Shown: positions 48,815 to 58,380 of the stretch, piece by piece
Numbering within the stretch: position 1 is the first letter of the stretch
How the letters are laid out: every line of letters begins with the position of its first letter
NCBI GenBank assembly: GCA_937920515.1
Contig: CALEUG010000001.1
Span: 1 to 64,000 of the forward strand
Direction of reading: 5' to 3'
Length of the DNA stretch: 64,000 bases
Source: an uncultured bacterium
GTDB taxonomy: Bacteria > Acidobacteriota > Aminicenantia > Aminicenantales > Saccharicenantaceae
Program-made: the position numbers and the translations under genes
Notes under the pieces: generated by a model
Seen by the model: the letters and a program-made list of their open reading frames with translations, nothing else
What the model was told of the DNA's origin: nothing
The model's database searches: none

Positions 48815-51652
48815 ATGAAGAAAACCCGCTGGCCAAGACTCGGAATAATATCAATCGTCTTAGTGTCTGTTCTTATCTGGACTGAGGCCTTCGCCCAGCC
48901 GGGCGGACAGTTCGGTGCGCCCCGTCGCAGCAGCTTGATGATGCTCCCGGAAACCCAGCTGATTCTGACCGACTGGTTTATCCAGTCTTCGGCCCGCCTG
49001 AAGGCCGACGGGGCCGCCCTATCCCGGCCGGGAATCATGACTGACCGCTGGTACCCCACCCGGGTCCCGGCCACGGTGCTGGGCACCCTGGTTGAAAATA
49101 ACATCTATGGCGACGTATTCTTCGGGAAAAACCTGGAGAATATCAAAGTTGAGGACTTTCAGACCTCCTGGTGGTACCGGACCGAATTCCTGTTGCCCGC
49201 CTACCCCGGACGAACCAGAACTTTCCTGGAACTGGACGGCGTTAACTACCGGGCCAACATCTGGCTGAACGGCCAGAAGGTGGCTGACGCCTCTGAAATT
49301 TACGGCGCCTTCCGGCGCTTCCGCCTGGATGTCACCAAACTGGCCAGGTCAGGCGAGAGAAACGTCCTGGCCGTTGAGGTCATCCCGCCGGCTAAAGGTG
49401 AGCCGACCATCGGTTTTGTTGACTGGAACCCGGCTCCGGCCGACAACAGCATGGGTCTATGGCGGCCGGTCAGAATCAGGCAAACCGGAGAAGTTACCAT
49501 TGAAAACCCTTTCGTCCAGACCACCCTGGATACCACCACCCTGAAGGAAGCCAGGCTGACCATCCAGGCCGAAGTTCGCAATCACTCCGATGTTCCGGTC
49601 ACCGGCACCCTGGAAATAGAGCTGGAAAACATAAGGATTTCCAGAGAAGTCAGGCTGGGACCGAAGGAAGTCCAGAAAGTGGTTCTCAGCCCGGAAACCC
49701 ACAAAGAACTGGTTCTGAGTAACCCCAGGATCTGGTGGACTCATGACCTGGGTCGCCCTGAACTTTATCTCCTTTTGATGGCCTTTAAGCTAAAAGCGCC
49801 AGCCGGGGATGAAAAGGCAACCACCAGGCCACCGGCCGCGGCTGAACCAGTCCCGCCATCCGCCCGGGAAAAAGAACAGGAAAAGGCCCCGGACCGGGAA
49901 AAGGATAAAGACCGGATGAGAATCCCACCTCAGTTCCAGGCGCTGATGCCGGTTTCCGACTGGCTGGCGCTGCGCTTCGGCATCCGGGAAATCAAGGACT
50001 ACCTAAATGAACAGGGTCACCGCGGGTATCTCCTCAACGGTAAAAAGATTTTAATCCGCGGTGGAGGCTGGACCGATGACATATTTCTCAATAACAGGTC
50101 CAAAAAGCTCAGGGCTGAACTGATGTACGCCCGTCATATGAACCTTAACGCCCTGAGGCTGGAAGGTTTCTGGGGAACCAGCCGGGAGCTTTATCACCTG
50201 TGCGACGAGCTGGGCCTGTTGATTATGGTCGGCTGGAGCTGTCACTGGGAATGGGAGAATTATTTCGGGAAACCGGTTGACCCCAGGTACGGCGGGATTA
50301 TCAGCCCGGAAGACATGGCCTTAGTAGCCACTTCTTTCCGTGACCAGGTGCGCTGGTTGCGCAACCACCCCAGCATCTTTGTCTGGGCCCTGGCCAGCGA
50401 CCTGGTGCCCAAACCGGAACTGGAAAGAGAATACCTGAAAATTCTGGCCGAGGACGACCCGACCCGCCCCTTCCTAAATTCCACCGGAACCAGGGTTAGC
50501 GAGGTCAGCGGGAAATCGGGCGTCAAGATGAACGGCCCTTACGACTGGGTGCCACCCAACTACTGGTTCGAAGATAAGAAGAACGGTGGAGCCTTCGGCT
50601 TCAATACTGAAACCGGACCCGGACCCCAGGTGCCGGTGCTGGAAAGCCTGAAGAAAATAATTCCGGAAGAGGCACTCTGGCCACCGAACGATTACTGGAA
50701 TTTTCATTGCTCCCGCGGCCTGTTCAAATCCCTCGATAGATACAACGAGGCCATGCGGGAACGCCTGGGCTGGCCCGAAAGTGTGGCCGAGTACTGCGAT
50801 AAGGCCCAGTTCCTCAATTACGAAGCTATGAGGGGCATGTTTGAAGCCTTTGTGGCCCGCCGGCCGGTAGCCACCGGAATCATCCAGTGGATGTTCAACT
50901 CGGCCTGGCCCAAGCTCTGGTGGCAGCTTTACGATTACTATCTTATGCCCACCGGGGCCTTTTACGGGGCCAGGAAGGCCAACAGCCCTGTCCATCTTAT
51001 TTATGACTACGAAACCCGGGAAATTATTGCCTCTAACCTGTCAGCGGTTAAGGCCGAAAAGCTTGGTGCCCTGGTCAGGGTATTCGACCTGGAACTCAAG
51101 GAAAAATTCAGGCAGGAATTCCCGCTGGTGCTGGAAGCGGACGGCAAGACGGTTCTTACCCGCCTGCCGGATATGCCCGACCTGACTGACCTCTATTTCC
51201 TGGACCTGAGAATCATCGGGCCAAAGCAGTCGCTTGAAGACCATAATTTCTATGTCCTCAGTCAGGAGCCCGATGTGCTTGATTTCAAGAAGACGACCTG
51301 GTATGTAACTCCGGTCAAAAAATATGCCAACCTGAAAGCCCTGAACCACCTGCCCGAATCACAGGTCAGGTACAGGTGGAAGGCGGAAGGAAAAGACCCC
51401 ATCAGAAACCTGACTATCGAGCTTCACAACCCGGGGCCGCACCTGGCCTTCAACCTGGAAATCCAGGTCCTGAAAAAATTAAGGCAGAAGTCGGTTCTGC
51501 CAATATTTCTCGAAGACAACTACATTTCTTTGCTGCCCGGGGAAAGGCGCACGGTTAAAGGCTATTTCTTCGGTGAAGACCTGGAAGGAGACGAGCTGGA
51601 AATCAGGATAAAGGGCTGGAACGTTAAAACCCTGGAAGTTAAAAAGTTTTGA
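48815..51652 (+). CDS. glycoside hydrolase family 2 (exo-beta-glucosaminidase/beta-mannosidase-like), secreted
   Basis: GH2 sugar-binding domain FLELDGVNYRANIWLNGQKVADASEIYGAFRRFRLDVT; NALRLEGFWG; ASDLVPKPELEREYL; FNTETGPGP. Confidence 0.87.
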   Translation: MKKTRWPRLGIISIVLVSVLIWTEAFAQPGGQFGAPRRSSLMMLPETQLILTDWFIQSSARLKADGAALSRPGIMTDRWYPTRVPATVLGTLVENNIYGDVFFGKNLENIKVEDFQTSWWYRTEFLLPAYPGRTRTFLELDGVNYRANIWLNGQKVADASEIYGAFRRFRLDVTKLARSGERNVLAVEVIPPAKGEPTIGFVDWNPAPADNSMGLWRPVRIRQTGEVTIENPFVQTTLDTTTLKEARLTIQAEVRNHSDVPVTGTLEIELENIRISREVRLGPKEVQKVVLSPETHKELVLSNPRIWWTHDLGRPELYLLLMAFKLKAPAGDEKATTRPPAAAEPVPPSAREKEQEKAPDREKDKDRMRIPPQFQALMPVSDWLALRFGIREIKDYLNEQGHRGYLLNGKKILIRGGGWTDDIFLNNRSKKLRAELMYARHMNLNALRLEGFWGTSRELYHLCDELGLLIMVGWSCHWEWENYFGKPVDPRYGGIISPEDMALVATSFRDQVRWLRNHPSIFVWALASDLVPKPELEREYLKILAEDDPTRPFLNSTGTRVSEVSGKSGVKMNGPYDWVPPNYWFEDKKNGGAFGFNTETGPGPQVPVLESLKKIIPEEALWPPNDYWNFHCSRGLFKSLDRYNEAMRERLGWPESVAEYCDKAQFLNYEAMRGMFEAFVARRPVATGIIQWMFNSAWPKLWWQLYDYYLMPTGAFYGARKANSPVHLIYDYETREIIASNLSAVKAEKLGALVRVFDLELKEKFRQEFPLVLEADGKTVLTRLPDMPDLTDLYFLDLRIIGPKQSLEDHNFYVLSQEPDVLDFKKTTWYVTPVKKYANLKALNHLPESQVRYRWKAEGKDPIRNLTIELHNPGPHLAFNLEIQVLKKLRQKSVLPIFLEDNYISLLPGERRTVKGYFFGEDLEGDELEIRIKGWNVKTLEVKKF

Positions 51653-51860
51653 GTGAACGATAAATCTTAACTGAATAGGGGGCGAGGCCAGACAGAATAG
51701 AAATTGAATTCTGAAAATTACAGGCCTTAAAAATTATAAAAATATCAACTGCTATTTTGCTGGCCGATTAATGAGCTGATTCGAAAACAAAGAATACCCG
51801 GGAATTTATGCCGGGAATAGAACCTTCCCGGGAAAAATCCCGAAGTTGATTTCCAGGTAT

Positions 51861-53921
51861 TTATTTCTTTTTCAAAGAGTTGACCAGCTCTCTCAGTTTT
51901 TCCTGGTTCGGGTTCAGGCCGAGCGATTTCTCCCAGAGAGCCAGGGCTTTATCCCTGTCACCCATCTGGAAATAGCAGCTTCCGAGAAAGTTCAGGATTT
52001 CCAGGTTGACCCCGAAGCGATTCAGGTACTGTTCATAATAGACGGCTGCCCTAAGCGGCTGGTTGAGGGAATGGAAAGCCCTACCCAGCAGCGAGACCAG
52101 TTCGGGCGGGGCCTCGGGCTGGTCATATGGTCCGAGCAATTCTATTACCCGCTGAAATTCTCCCGCCCTGAACAGAGCCTCGGACAGGGCCAGGGCTGTC
52201 ACCGGACCCGGGTTAAGAGAGTGGGCCCTGGCCAGGCGGCTGGTGGCTTCCTGAATGTTACCGCTATTTAAGTGCTGAATTCCCGTGGCCAGAAGCTCGT
52301 CGGCCTCGGTCAGACTGCCCCGGGACACCAGGATTGGGGCCGGCAGGTTGCTCAGGGGAGAAATTTCTAACTCGGCCCGGCGGCTGTCCCGGAGCTGGCC
52401 ATCAACCAGCAGCTCAGCCTTCAGGCTGTAATACCCTGGCTTCAGGGCCGCCAGCGGCATTGATTCAACAACCAGACCTTCGGCTGAAATTTCCAGGGCA
52501 GGACATTCCTTGCTCTGAACCGCCTGGTTCTCGGCCAGCAGGGAAATTTTTAAGGTTGACTTCTTCTTCAACTCATCGCTCCAGCCGTTTAGCTGAACGC
52601 AGACCACCAGGGAATCGGAAACGGCAAACGACTTGAGGCTCCGGCTGAGAAGCTGCCTGTCGCCGACCTGGTACGGGAGAAGACCGGTGCCATCCTTTGC
52701 TTCCAGCTGGCCATAGGCCAGCAGAATCTGGCCGATTTCCGCGGGGCCCGGATTTTCCGGCAGGGTCAGCTTTTTGGAAAAGCTGGAGAATTCCCGCGAG
52801 ACCGGGTTCTTGACCAGCAGGTCCAGGGTACAATTCCCGGGAATCAGGGGAAATACATCCTGAAAAGCCACCGCTCTTTTGCCGATCTCGCCCAGTTCTT
52901 CCCTGGTCAAATTCAGGGGGATGCTTTTATCGAACTGATAAATGGTTCGGCCCTTATCATCAGCAACCCGGCCGTTGAGGTCAAAACGCACCAGGTAATT
53001 CTGCCCGTCCTGACTCACTGACAGCTTGCCCGGCTCCACCGAATAATGAACAAGGTAGTGGCCTTTCTGGCTGCGCACCGTCCAGACCTCAAAATCAGAG
53101 CGGATGTAATTGGTGCTGTACTCCACTTCTATCAGGTCCCTGTGGCGAAACCAGGCCTCGGCGTAGGCATCTTCCACCTTGCGCTGTGGCAGCGACATGA
53201 TGGTGGCCAGAAGCCTGTTGGAAGCCAGGTTGATGACCCCGGGTTCCAGACGCTCGTTTGGTATGAGGCTGAGTGACTGCTCGGCCAGGTTGGGGGAAAG
53301 CTGGTAAAGCCGCTGGTAGGCGTCCCGGGCATCCCTGGCGTTATACATGTAATCGGCCACCAGGGCCTGGGGACCGTGGTCAGAAGGCGAGTAAAGAATG
53401 TACTCCCCTGCTCCCTCTTTCTTGAAAAAAATTACGTTAAAACCGGTCGGCAGCCCGTAGCGGGGGTCGCCATAGTAAAACCAGACCTGGGCGGGATAGA
53501 CGCCCATGATGTTTTCATAAGTTTCGATGTTGCTGGGCGGGCCGAGGATGATGTAGACGCGGCCCCGGTCGGTCTTCCAGCCAGGTTTGCCAGTTCCCCG
53601 CCCCAGGAACTGGTTGGCATAGTTAAGCCGGCGGTAATGCTCTTCCCTGAATTCATTCTGCGGGGTGCGAGGATCGGGGTCGCGCTGCTTCCAGAAGGCT
53701 TCGATGAAGATATCCCTTTCCCGGTCGGTCTGCAGCTTTAGAAAAACCTCTCTCTCCCTGGGAGTTATGATATAAACCACCTCTTCTTCCAGCCACCTGC
53801 GGTACCTTTCCGGCAGGCTGGCCGCCGCCAGAGAAAGTGAGAACAGAAAAATCAGACATAAGATAATTAGAAATCGGGGGACCCTTGTTTCAAAACGATG
53901 CTTCTTCTGGTCCATCTTCAT
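51861..53921 (-). CDS. GWxTD domain protein with C-terminal TPR repeats
   Basis: GWxTD-like LGRGTGKPGWKTDRGRVYIILGPPSNIETYE; C-terminal TPRs; start set at MKMDQKKHRF because ORF start 53957 runs into the upstream terminator. Confidence 0.9.
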   Translation of the reverse strand: MKMDQKKHRFETRVPRFLIILCLIFLFSLSLAAASLPERYRRWLEEEVVYIITPREREVFLKLQTDRERDIFIEAFWKQRDPDPRTPQNEFREEHYRRLNYANQFLGRGTGKPGWKTDRGRVYIILGPPSNIETYENIMGVYPAQVWFYYGDPRYGLPTGFNVIFFKKEGAGEYILYSPSDHGPQALVADYMYNARDARDAYQRLYQLSPNLAEQSLSLIPNERLEPGVINLASNRLLATIMSLPQRKVEDAYAEAWFRHRDLIEVEYSTNYIRSDFEVWTVRSQKGHYLVHYSVEPGKLSVSQDGQNYLVRFDLNGRVADDKGRTIYQFDKSIPLNLTREELGEIGKRAVAFQDVFPLIPGNCTLDLLVKNPVSREFSSFSKKLTLPENPGPAEIGQILLAYGQLEAKDGTGLLPYQVGDRQLLSRSLKSFAVSDSLVVCVQLNGWSDELKKKSTLKISLLAENQAVQSKECPALEISAEGLVVESMPLAALKPGYYSLKAELLVDGQLRDSRRAELEISPLSNLPAPILVSRGSLTEADELLATGIQHLNSGNIQEATSRLARAHSLNPGPVTALALSEALFRAGEFQRVIELLGPYDQPEAPPELVSLLGRAFHSLNQPLRAAVYYEQYLNRFGVNLEILNFLGSCYFQMGDRDKALALWEKSLGLNPNQEKLRELVNSLKKK

Positions 53922-53955
53922 CCATTGATTATAGCTTTTTTGTCTTGCTGTGGGC

Positions 53956-53990
53956 AAAAAAAGGGCGCCCGGGAAAATCCCGGACGCCCC
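53956..53990 (-). terminator. intrinsic terminator downstream of the TonB-dependent receptor
   Basis: reverse strand GGGGCGTCCGGGATTTTCCCGGGCGCCC followed by TTTTTTT. Confidence 0.85.
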
Positions 53991-54011
53991 TGAGCTTCAA
54001 CCTCAGCTGAA

Positions 54012-57000
54012 TCAGAACTCATAGCTGAAATTCAGGCGGATCTTTCTCGAAGGATAGGTGATACCGGAAACCCGGCCAATCTGAGGTTCATGAGGACCGC
54101 CGTAGCCGGCATTAACCACTGCATGCTCGTTGAACAGGTTCAGGATGTCAACCGCCAGCCTGATGTAGCCGGCCCTTTTCAGGCTGAAAGCCTTGTCGAA
54201 CCTCAGGTCAACCACTTTTTCGTGGGGCAGGTACCAGGGCTTGGTCGGGTCGATGGAGACGATGTAATTGTCGCCGGTGTTGACCACCAGCCCGGCCGGA
54301 TAGCCCCACTGGGTGATGACCGGATAGGTTTCCAGCGGCCACAGCGGTCGGCCGGAGTTGTACCTGAAGCGCAAACCGATGTCCATCTCCACCACCGGGA
54401 TGCGATAGGACCCTGACAGCTTGAACTCGAACTTCTGGGTATGGGGCAGCGGGCCCTTCATGTTGTTGATGGTCTGGTTCAGCCCGGCCAGGAAGGTGGT
54501 GTCCATGACCATGGGGCCTTCAAAGTTGAAGTCCTGGCGGACCGACCTCATGGCCATGCCGTCTGACCAGGAGAACAGGGCTGAAGCCAGCATCTGCCAG
54601 CGGTCGGAGAAGCGCTTGTTCAGCATGAACTGCAGGCCCTGGTACAGGCGGCGCGGCTTGATGCCGTCCACTTCGGGCATGTTCTGGACCATGTAGTCCA
54701 GGTGTGAGCCTATCCAGCCGACATCGGCCCCATTGATCACTCCATCCCCGTTGTAATCCTTGAGCACCACGCTGTAGAGCGAAACCGTTTCTCCATAATA
54801 CGTGGTGTAGGACTTGCGTTCGTATTCAAAGGGCTCCTGGGTGACTTCATTTAGCGGCCAGTTGACGAAGATGTTGCCCGTTCTTTTCCAGATATAAGTG
54901 GCGCTCAGCGACAGGTCCTTGACGAGTTCCCTTTCCAGATTCAGGGTAATCTGGTCGGTGTGCTGGTCCCTGGTGCCATCCTTGACCTTTAACTGCCAGG
55001 AGTAATCGATGGTCTGGTACTCATCCCACCAGCCCGGGCGGGAACCAGGGTCAACGTAAGTATCGCCATACAGATACCTGGCAGCGTTGGTGACTTCATC
55101 CGGGTCCACGTAGTTATTGCCGTTGAGGTCCACCAGGTCGAACGGGATGTTGTAGAAAATGTAATGGATGTTGGCAATTGGCATATCAGGGCCAAACCTT
55201 CTCAGGTACTCGACGCTGAGCGGCAGGTAGTAACGCCCGTAGCTTACCCTGAAGATAGTTTTCATATCCCTGGTCAGGGCATAGGTCAGGCCGATACGAG
55301 GCGAGAACAGCTTGAAGTCAAAGATATTGCCCGTGCCTTCCCTGTCCCTGAGAACCTTAAGACCGGTGTTAATCTCTTCAGGCCTGTTGACATACTCATA
55401 AACTTTGCCCTTGCCGTACCTGGTGGTCATCCGGTCGAAGCGCAGGCCGAGGTTAATAGTTAACCTCTTGGCGGGCGTCCACTGGTCATCGAAGAAAATG
55501 CCCATCTGGTCGGCCGTCCTGACGGTCAGAAAGGGGTTGAGCCAGGTCTGGCGGTTGTAGAAAACCAGTCCGGTAGCTCCATACCAGTTGCGCAGGTAAT
55601 TGATGTTCTGAGTCCAGGGAGCGGGATAGGCGAAGTTGGCATAGTTCTGGAAGTAGCCACCCAGCCAGTTACCGCGACCCATCGTGTACTGGACACCAAA
55701 CTTGATATCGTGCTCGCCCAGGAAGTTTTCGGCGTAGTAAGAAACATCAGCCTGGATGGTATTACGGCTGGATTTCTGGGCTTCGACGTAGGGAAAGGCT
55801 CCGTTAATCCCGTAGACATTCCATTTCCACCAGTTGATGTAGCCCGGATGGTCAGGAGCATCTTCCGGGATGAAAGGCTGGTCATCTCTCCAGAAGCCTA
55901 AGTACTTCAGGGTAAAAATGGTCTTGCCGGTGGCCATGTACTGCCACTGGGCGGAGACGCTGTGGGTGGAGCTGTTCTGGCCGTAGGTCATGGTTTCATC
56001 CCAGTGCGGGTTCCAGGTCCAGCCATCTCCCTTGTTGCGCTCGTAGTGGTAGGAAATCCAGGCCCGGTGATTGGTCCAGGGCTCGGTGGTCAGCTTGATA
56101 TCTCCAAAGCGACCCCAGTACCTGTTGGGCACCGGCCAGAACGGAGTCTTGGACTCGGCCCTGATGTAATCGAGGCCACCGTAGAACCAGACCTTATCTT
56201 TCTTTATCGGGCCGCCCACGGTGAAATTAAACTCGTATTCCTTGGTGTTCTTGTTGAGGATGTCATCACCCGGGCCGATGTACAGCCTCTCCCCGAACGG
56301 CCCGAAGGCACCCATATCCACCGCCTGGCCTGGACTGGCCGGCTTGGGCTGGTTGTCGGCAATCCATTTCTTCGGGGCCCCGTTGACCATGAAATTGCCG
56401 TGGAACTCGTTGCTTCCGGACTTGGTCAGGACGTCAATGGCCACGCCGGAGTAGCTGCCGTACTCGGCCCTGGAGCCAAGGGCGATTACCCTGACTTCCT
56501 CCACGGCGTTGTAATTGACATTGACCAGTGAGCCGTAGGCCGATGATCTGGGGTTGGTGGTATTAACGCCGTTGATTAAGAAGACGTTTTCGTTGGAAGA
56601 ACCGCCATAGGCGTTGGGGCTGGGCAGCCAGCTCCCGTCCTTACCCTGGGCTACCATGCCCGGGGTGCTCAGAGCCAGATCGTAGAAGGCATCACGGGTG
56701 GTCGGCAGCTTGGCCAGCAACTCGCTGCCGATGCTGGTGGCCACAGTGGAAGTCTTGGCATCGACCACCGGCCCGGCCGCGGTTACCGTTACCATCTCCT
56801 CCAGCTTGCCGATTTCCATCCGGACATCGACCACCAGAGATGAACCGGCCGTAACCACGATGTTTTCCTGTTTGCTGGTCTTGAATCCGGGCAGGGAAGC
56901 GGTCAGCGTGTATCTGCCCGGCGGCACATTCATGAAAACATAGCCGCCCCGGGCAGAGGTGGTTGTAGCTCTCTTCCCGCCCATCAGAGCTGGTCCGGTA

Positions 57001-57158
57001 ATTTCCACGGTCACCCCGGGCAGAGGAGCTCCTTCTTCATCAACCACTACGCCGGTGATCTTGCCGTATTCAATGGTCTGCGAGACAGCCAGCGGTGCCA
57101 GAAGCAACAGGATCAGGCTCAGTGAGAAAAGCTTTTCCCTCATTGACATTTTTTTCAT
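54012..57158 (-). CDS. TonB-dependent receptor (Oar-like) with N-terminal carboxypeptidase-regulatory-like domain
   Basis: signal peptide; GKITGVVVDEEGAPLPGVTVEITGP...; plug ENVFLINGVNTTNPRSSAYG; C-terminal RKIRLNFSYEF. Confidence 0.93.
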   Translation of the reverse strand: MKKMSMREKLFSLSLILLLLAPLAVSQTIEYGKITGVVVDEEGAPLPGVTVEITGPALMGGKRATTTSARGGYVFMNVPPGRYTLTASLPGFKTSKQENIVVTAGSSLVVDVRMEIGKLEEMVTVTAAGPVVDAKTSTVATSIGSELLAKLPTTRDAFYDLALSTPGMVAQGKDGSWLPSPNAYGGSSNENVFLINGVNTTNPRSSAYGSLVNVNYNAVEEVRVIALGSRAEYGSYSGVAIDVLTKSGSNEFHGNFMVNGAPKKWIADNQPKPASPGQAVDMGAFGPFGERLYIGPGDDILNKNTKEYEFNFTVGGPIKKDKVWFYGGLDYIRAESKTPFWPVPNRYWGRFGDIKLTTEPWTNHRAWISYHYERNKGDGWTWNPHWDETMTYGQNSSTHSVSAQWQYMATGKTIFTLKYLGFWRDDQPFIPEDAPDHPGYINWWKWNVYGINGAFPYVEAQKSSRNTIQADVSYYAENFLGEHDIKFGVQYTMGRGNWLGGYFQNYANFAYPAPWTQNINYLRNWYGATGLVFYNRQTWLNPFLTVRTADQMGIFFDDQWTPAKRLTINLGLRFDRMTTRYGKGKVYEYVNRPEEINTGLKVLRDREGTGNIFDFKLFSPRIGLTYALTRDMKTIFRVSYGRYYLPLSVEYLRRFGPDMPIANIHYIFYNIPFDLVDLNGNNYVDPDEVTNAARYLYGDTYVDPGSRPGWWDEYQTIDYSWQLKVKDGTRDQHTDQITLNLERELVKDLSLSATYIWKRTGNIFVNWPLNEVTQEPFEYERKSYTTYYGETVSLYSVVLKDYNGDGVINGADVGWIGSHLDYMVQNMPEVDGIKPRRLYQGLQFMLNKRFSDRWQMLASALFSWSDGMAMRSVRQDFNFEGPMVMDTTFLAGLNQTINNMKGPLPHTQKFEFKLSGSYRIPVVEMDIGLRFRYNSGRPLWPLETYPVITQWGYPAGLVVNTGDNYIVSIDPTKPWYLPHEKVVDLRFDKAFSLKRAGYIRLAVDILNLFNEHAVVNAGYGGPHEPQIGRVSGITYPSRKIRLNFSYEF

Positions 57159-57408
57159 TTGACCCTCCTTTTTCCTTTAACCGACTCTTCCGCCTGAAAA
57201 GACGCAGGCAGGAAGAAACCTTCAGACACTTTTGTTTTTAAAAACGGCCTTAATTCCCACCTCCTTTCCTGCAAAATCAGGTTAAACATATTCTACATCT
57301 TAACCATGCCGTCCTGTCAAGACATCCTTGACTCATCTGTCAGCCGCCACACCCTCTCCTCCAGGCCACAGTCAACCGGACCCATATATACTCCTCCGCA
57401 TTGAAAGC

Positions 57409-58380
57409 TTATTTTTTAATCTGGACTTTCAGGGTGGCGATAAAACTGTCCAGGAACTTAATCTTTTCTTCGTTCCGGGCCAGGGCCCGGGCCTTCTCCA
57501 GGTATTCAACTGCCTTCGTCAGGTCGCCCTTGTTTATGTAACACCTGGCAATCATCTCCAGGGTGTCCAGGTCGTCGGACCTGGTGCTCAGAGCCTGCTC
57601 AAAGTAGCTCAGGGCTTCATCCACTTTATCCATTTCAAAAAGGGTCAGTCCCAGATTGTAAAGGTTGACCGCGTTGGCCGGGTCCAGCTCGACCGATTTT
57701 CTGTAGTTTTCGAGGGCTTTATCCATGTTCTTCAGGCTCTGGTAGCAGAAGCCGAGCTGCTGGTAGGCCGGGGCAAATTCCGGGGTCAGCTCGGTTACCC
57801 TGGTCAACTCCGGAATGGCCTCTTCGTAACGGTGCAAACGACCGAGGGTAACACCCAGGAGGTAATGAATGTTGGGATCGTCGGGATACCTGGCCGCCAG
57901 CTCCTGCAGCCTGGACAGGGCCGTTTCCAGGTCATTGCGGTTTATCATTTCCATGACCTCGGCCACCGCCTGCTTCAGTTCTTTCAGCGTGGTCAGCATT
58001 TTCAATTTTTCGGTGGAAGCCAGGATGATGGTCTCCATCTCCACCTTCTGCATTCTCTCCTGCGGCTGGGAAAAATCCCACTCGAAAGTCCTGGTCTCGT
58101 AGCCGTCCTTTTTAACCGTCACCTGGTACCGACCGTGGGGCAGACCCGACAGAACGTATTTCCCGCTCTTATCTGTCTTCACCCGGTAATTCCGGCTGGT
58201 GTTGAGGTCCTGGAGAAATATATCCACGCCCGCAAGGGGGTTGGATTCGGTATCAACCACTATTCCAAAAAGATGATATTCGCGGTACTGGCTGAAGCCA
58301 GAAGAACACAGCAGAAAAACCAGGATTGCCAGAAAAGAGAGCCTCCAGGCTCGATCCGGTAAAGATTTGCCTTTTTTCAT
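57409..58380 (-). CDS. carboxypeptidase-regulatory-like domain + TPR repeat protein
   Basis: VVDTESNPLAGVDIFLQDL...GRYQVTVKKDGYE, then multiple TPRs. Confidence 0.88.
   Translation of the reverse strand: MKKGKSLPDRAWRLSFLAILVFLLCSSGFSQYREYHLFGIVVDTESNPLAGVDIFLQDLNTSRNYRVKTDKSGKYVLSGLPHGRYQVTVKKDGYETRTFEWDFSQPQERMQKVEMETIILASTEKLKMLTTLKELKQAVAEVMEMINRNDLETALSRLQELAARYPDDPNIHYLLGVTLGRLHRYEEAIPELTRVTELTPEFAPAYQQLGFCYQSLKNMDKALENYRKSVELDPANAVNLYNLGLTLFEMDKVDEALSYFEQALSTRSDDLDTLEMIARCYINKGDLTKAVEYLEKARALARNEEKIKFLDSFIATLKVQIKK

Noticed and set aside
57328-58362. 344-aa + strand ORF antisense to the TPR gene
   Set aside because: Mirror frame of a clear TPR protein; Gln/His/Val-rich shadow composition.
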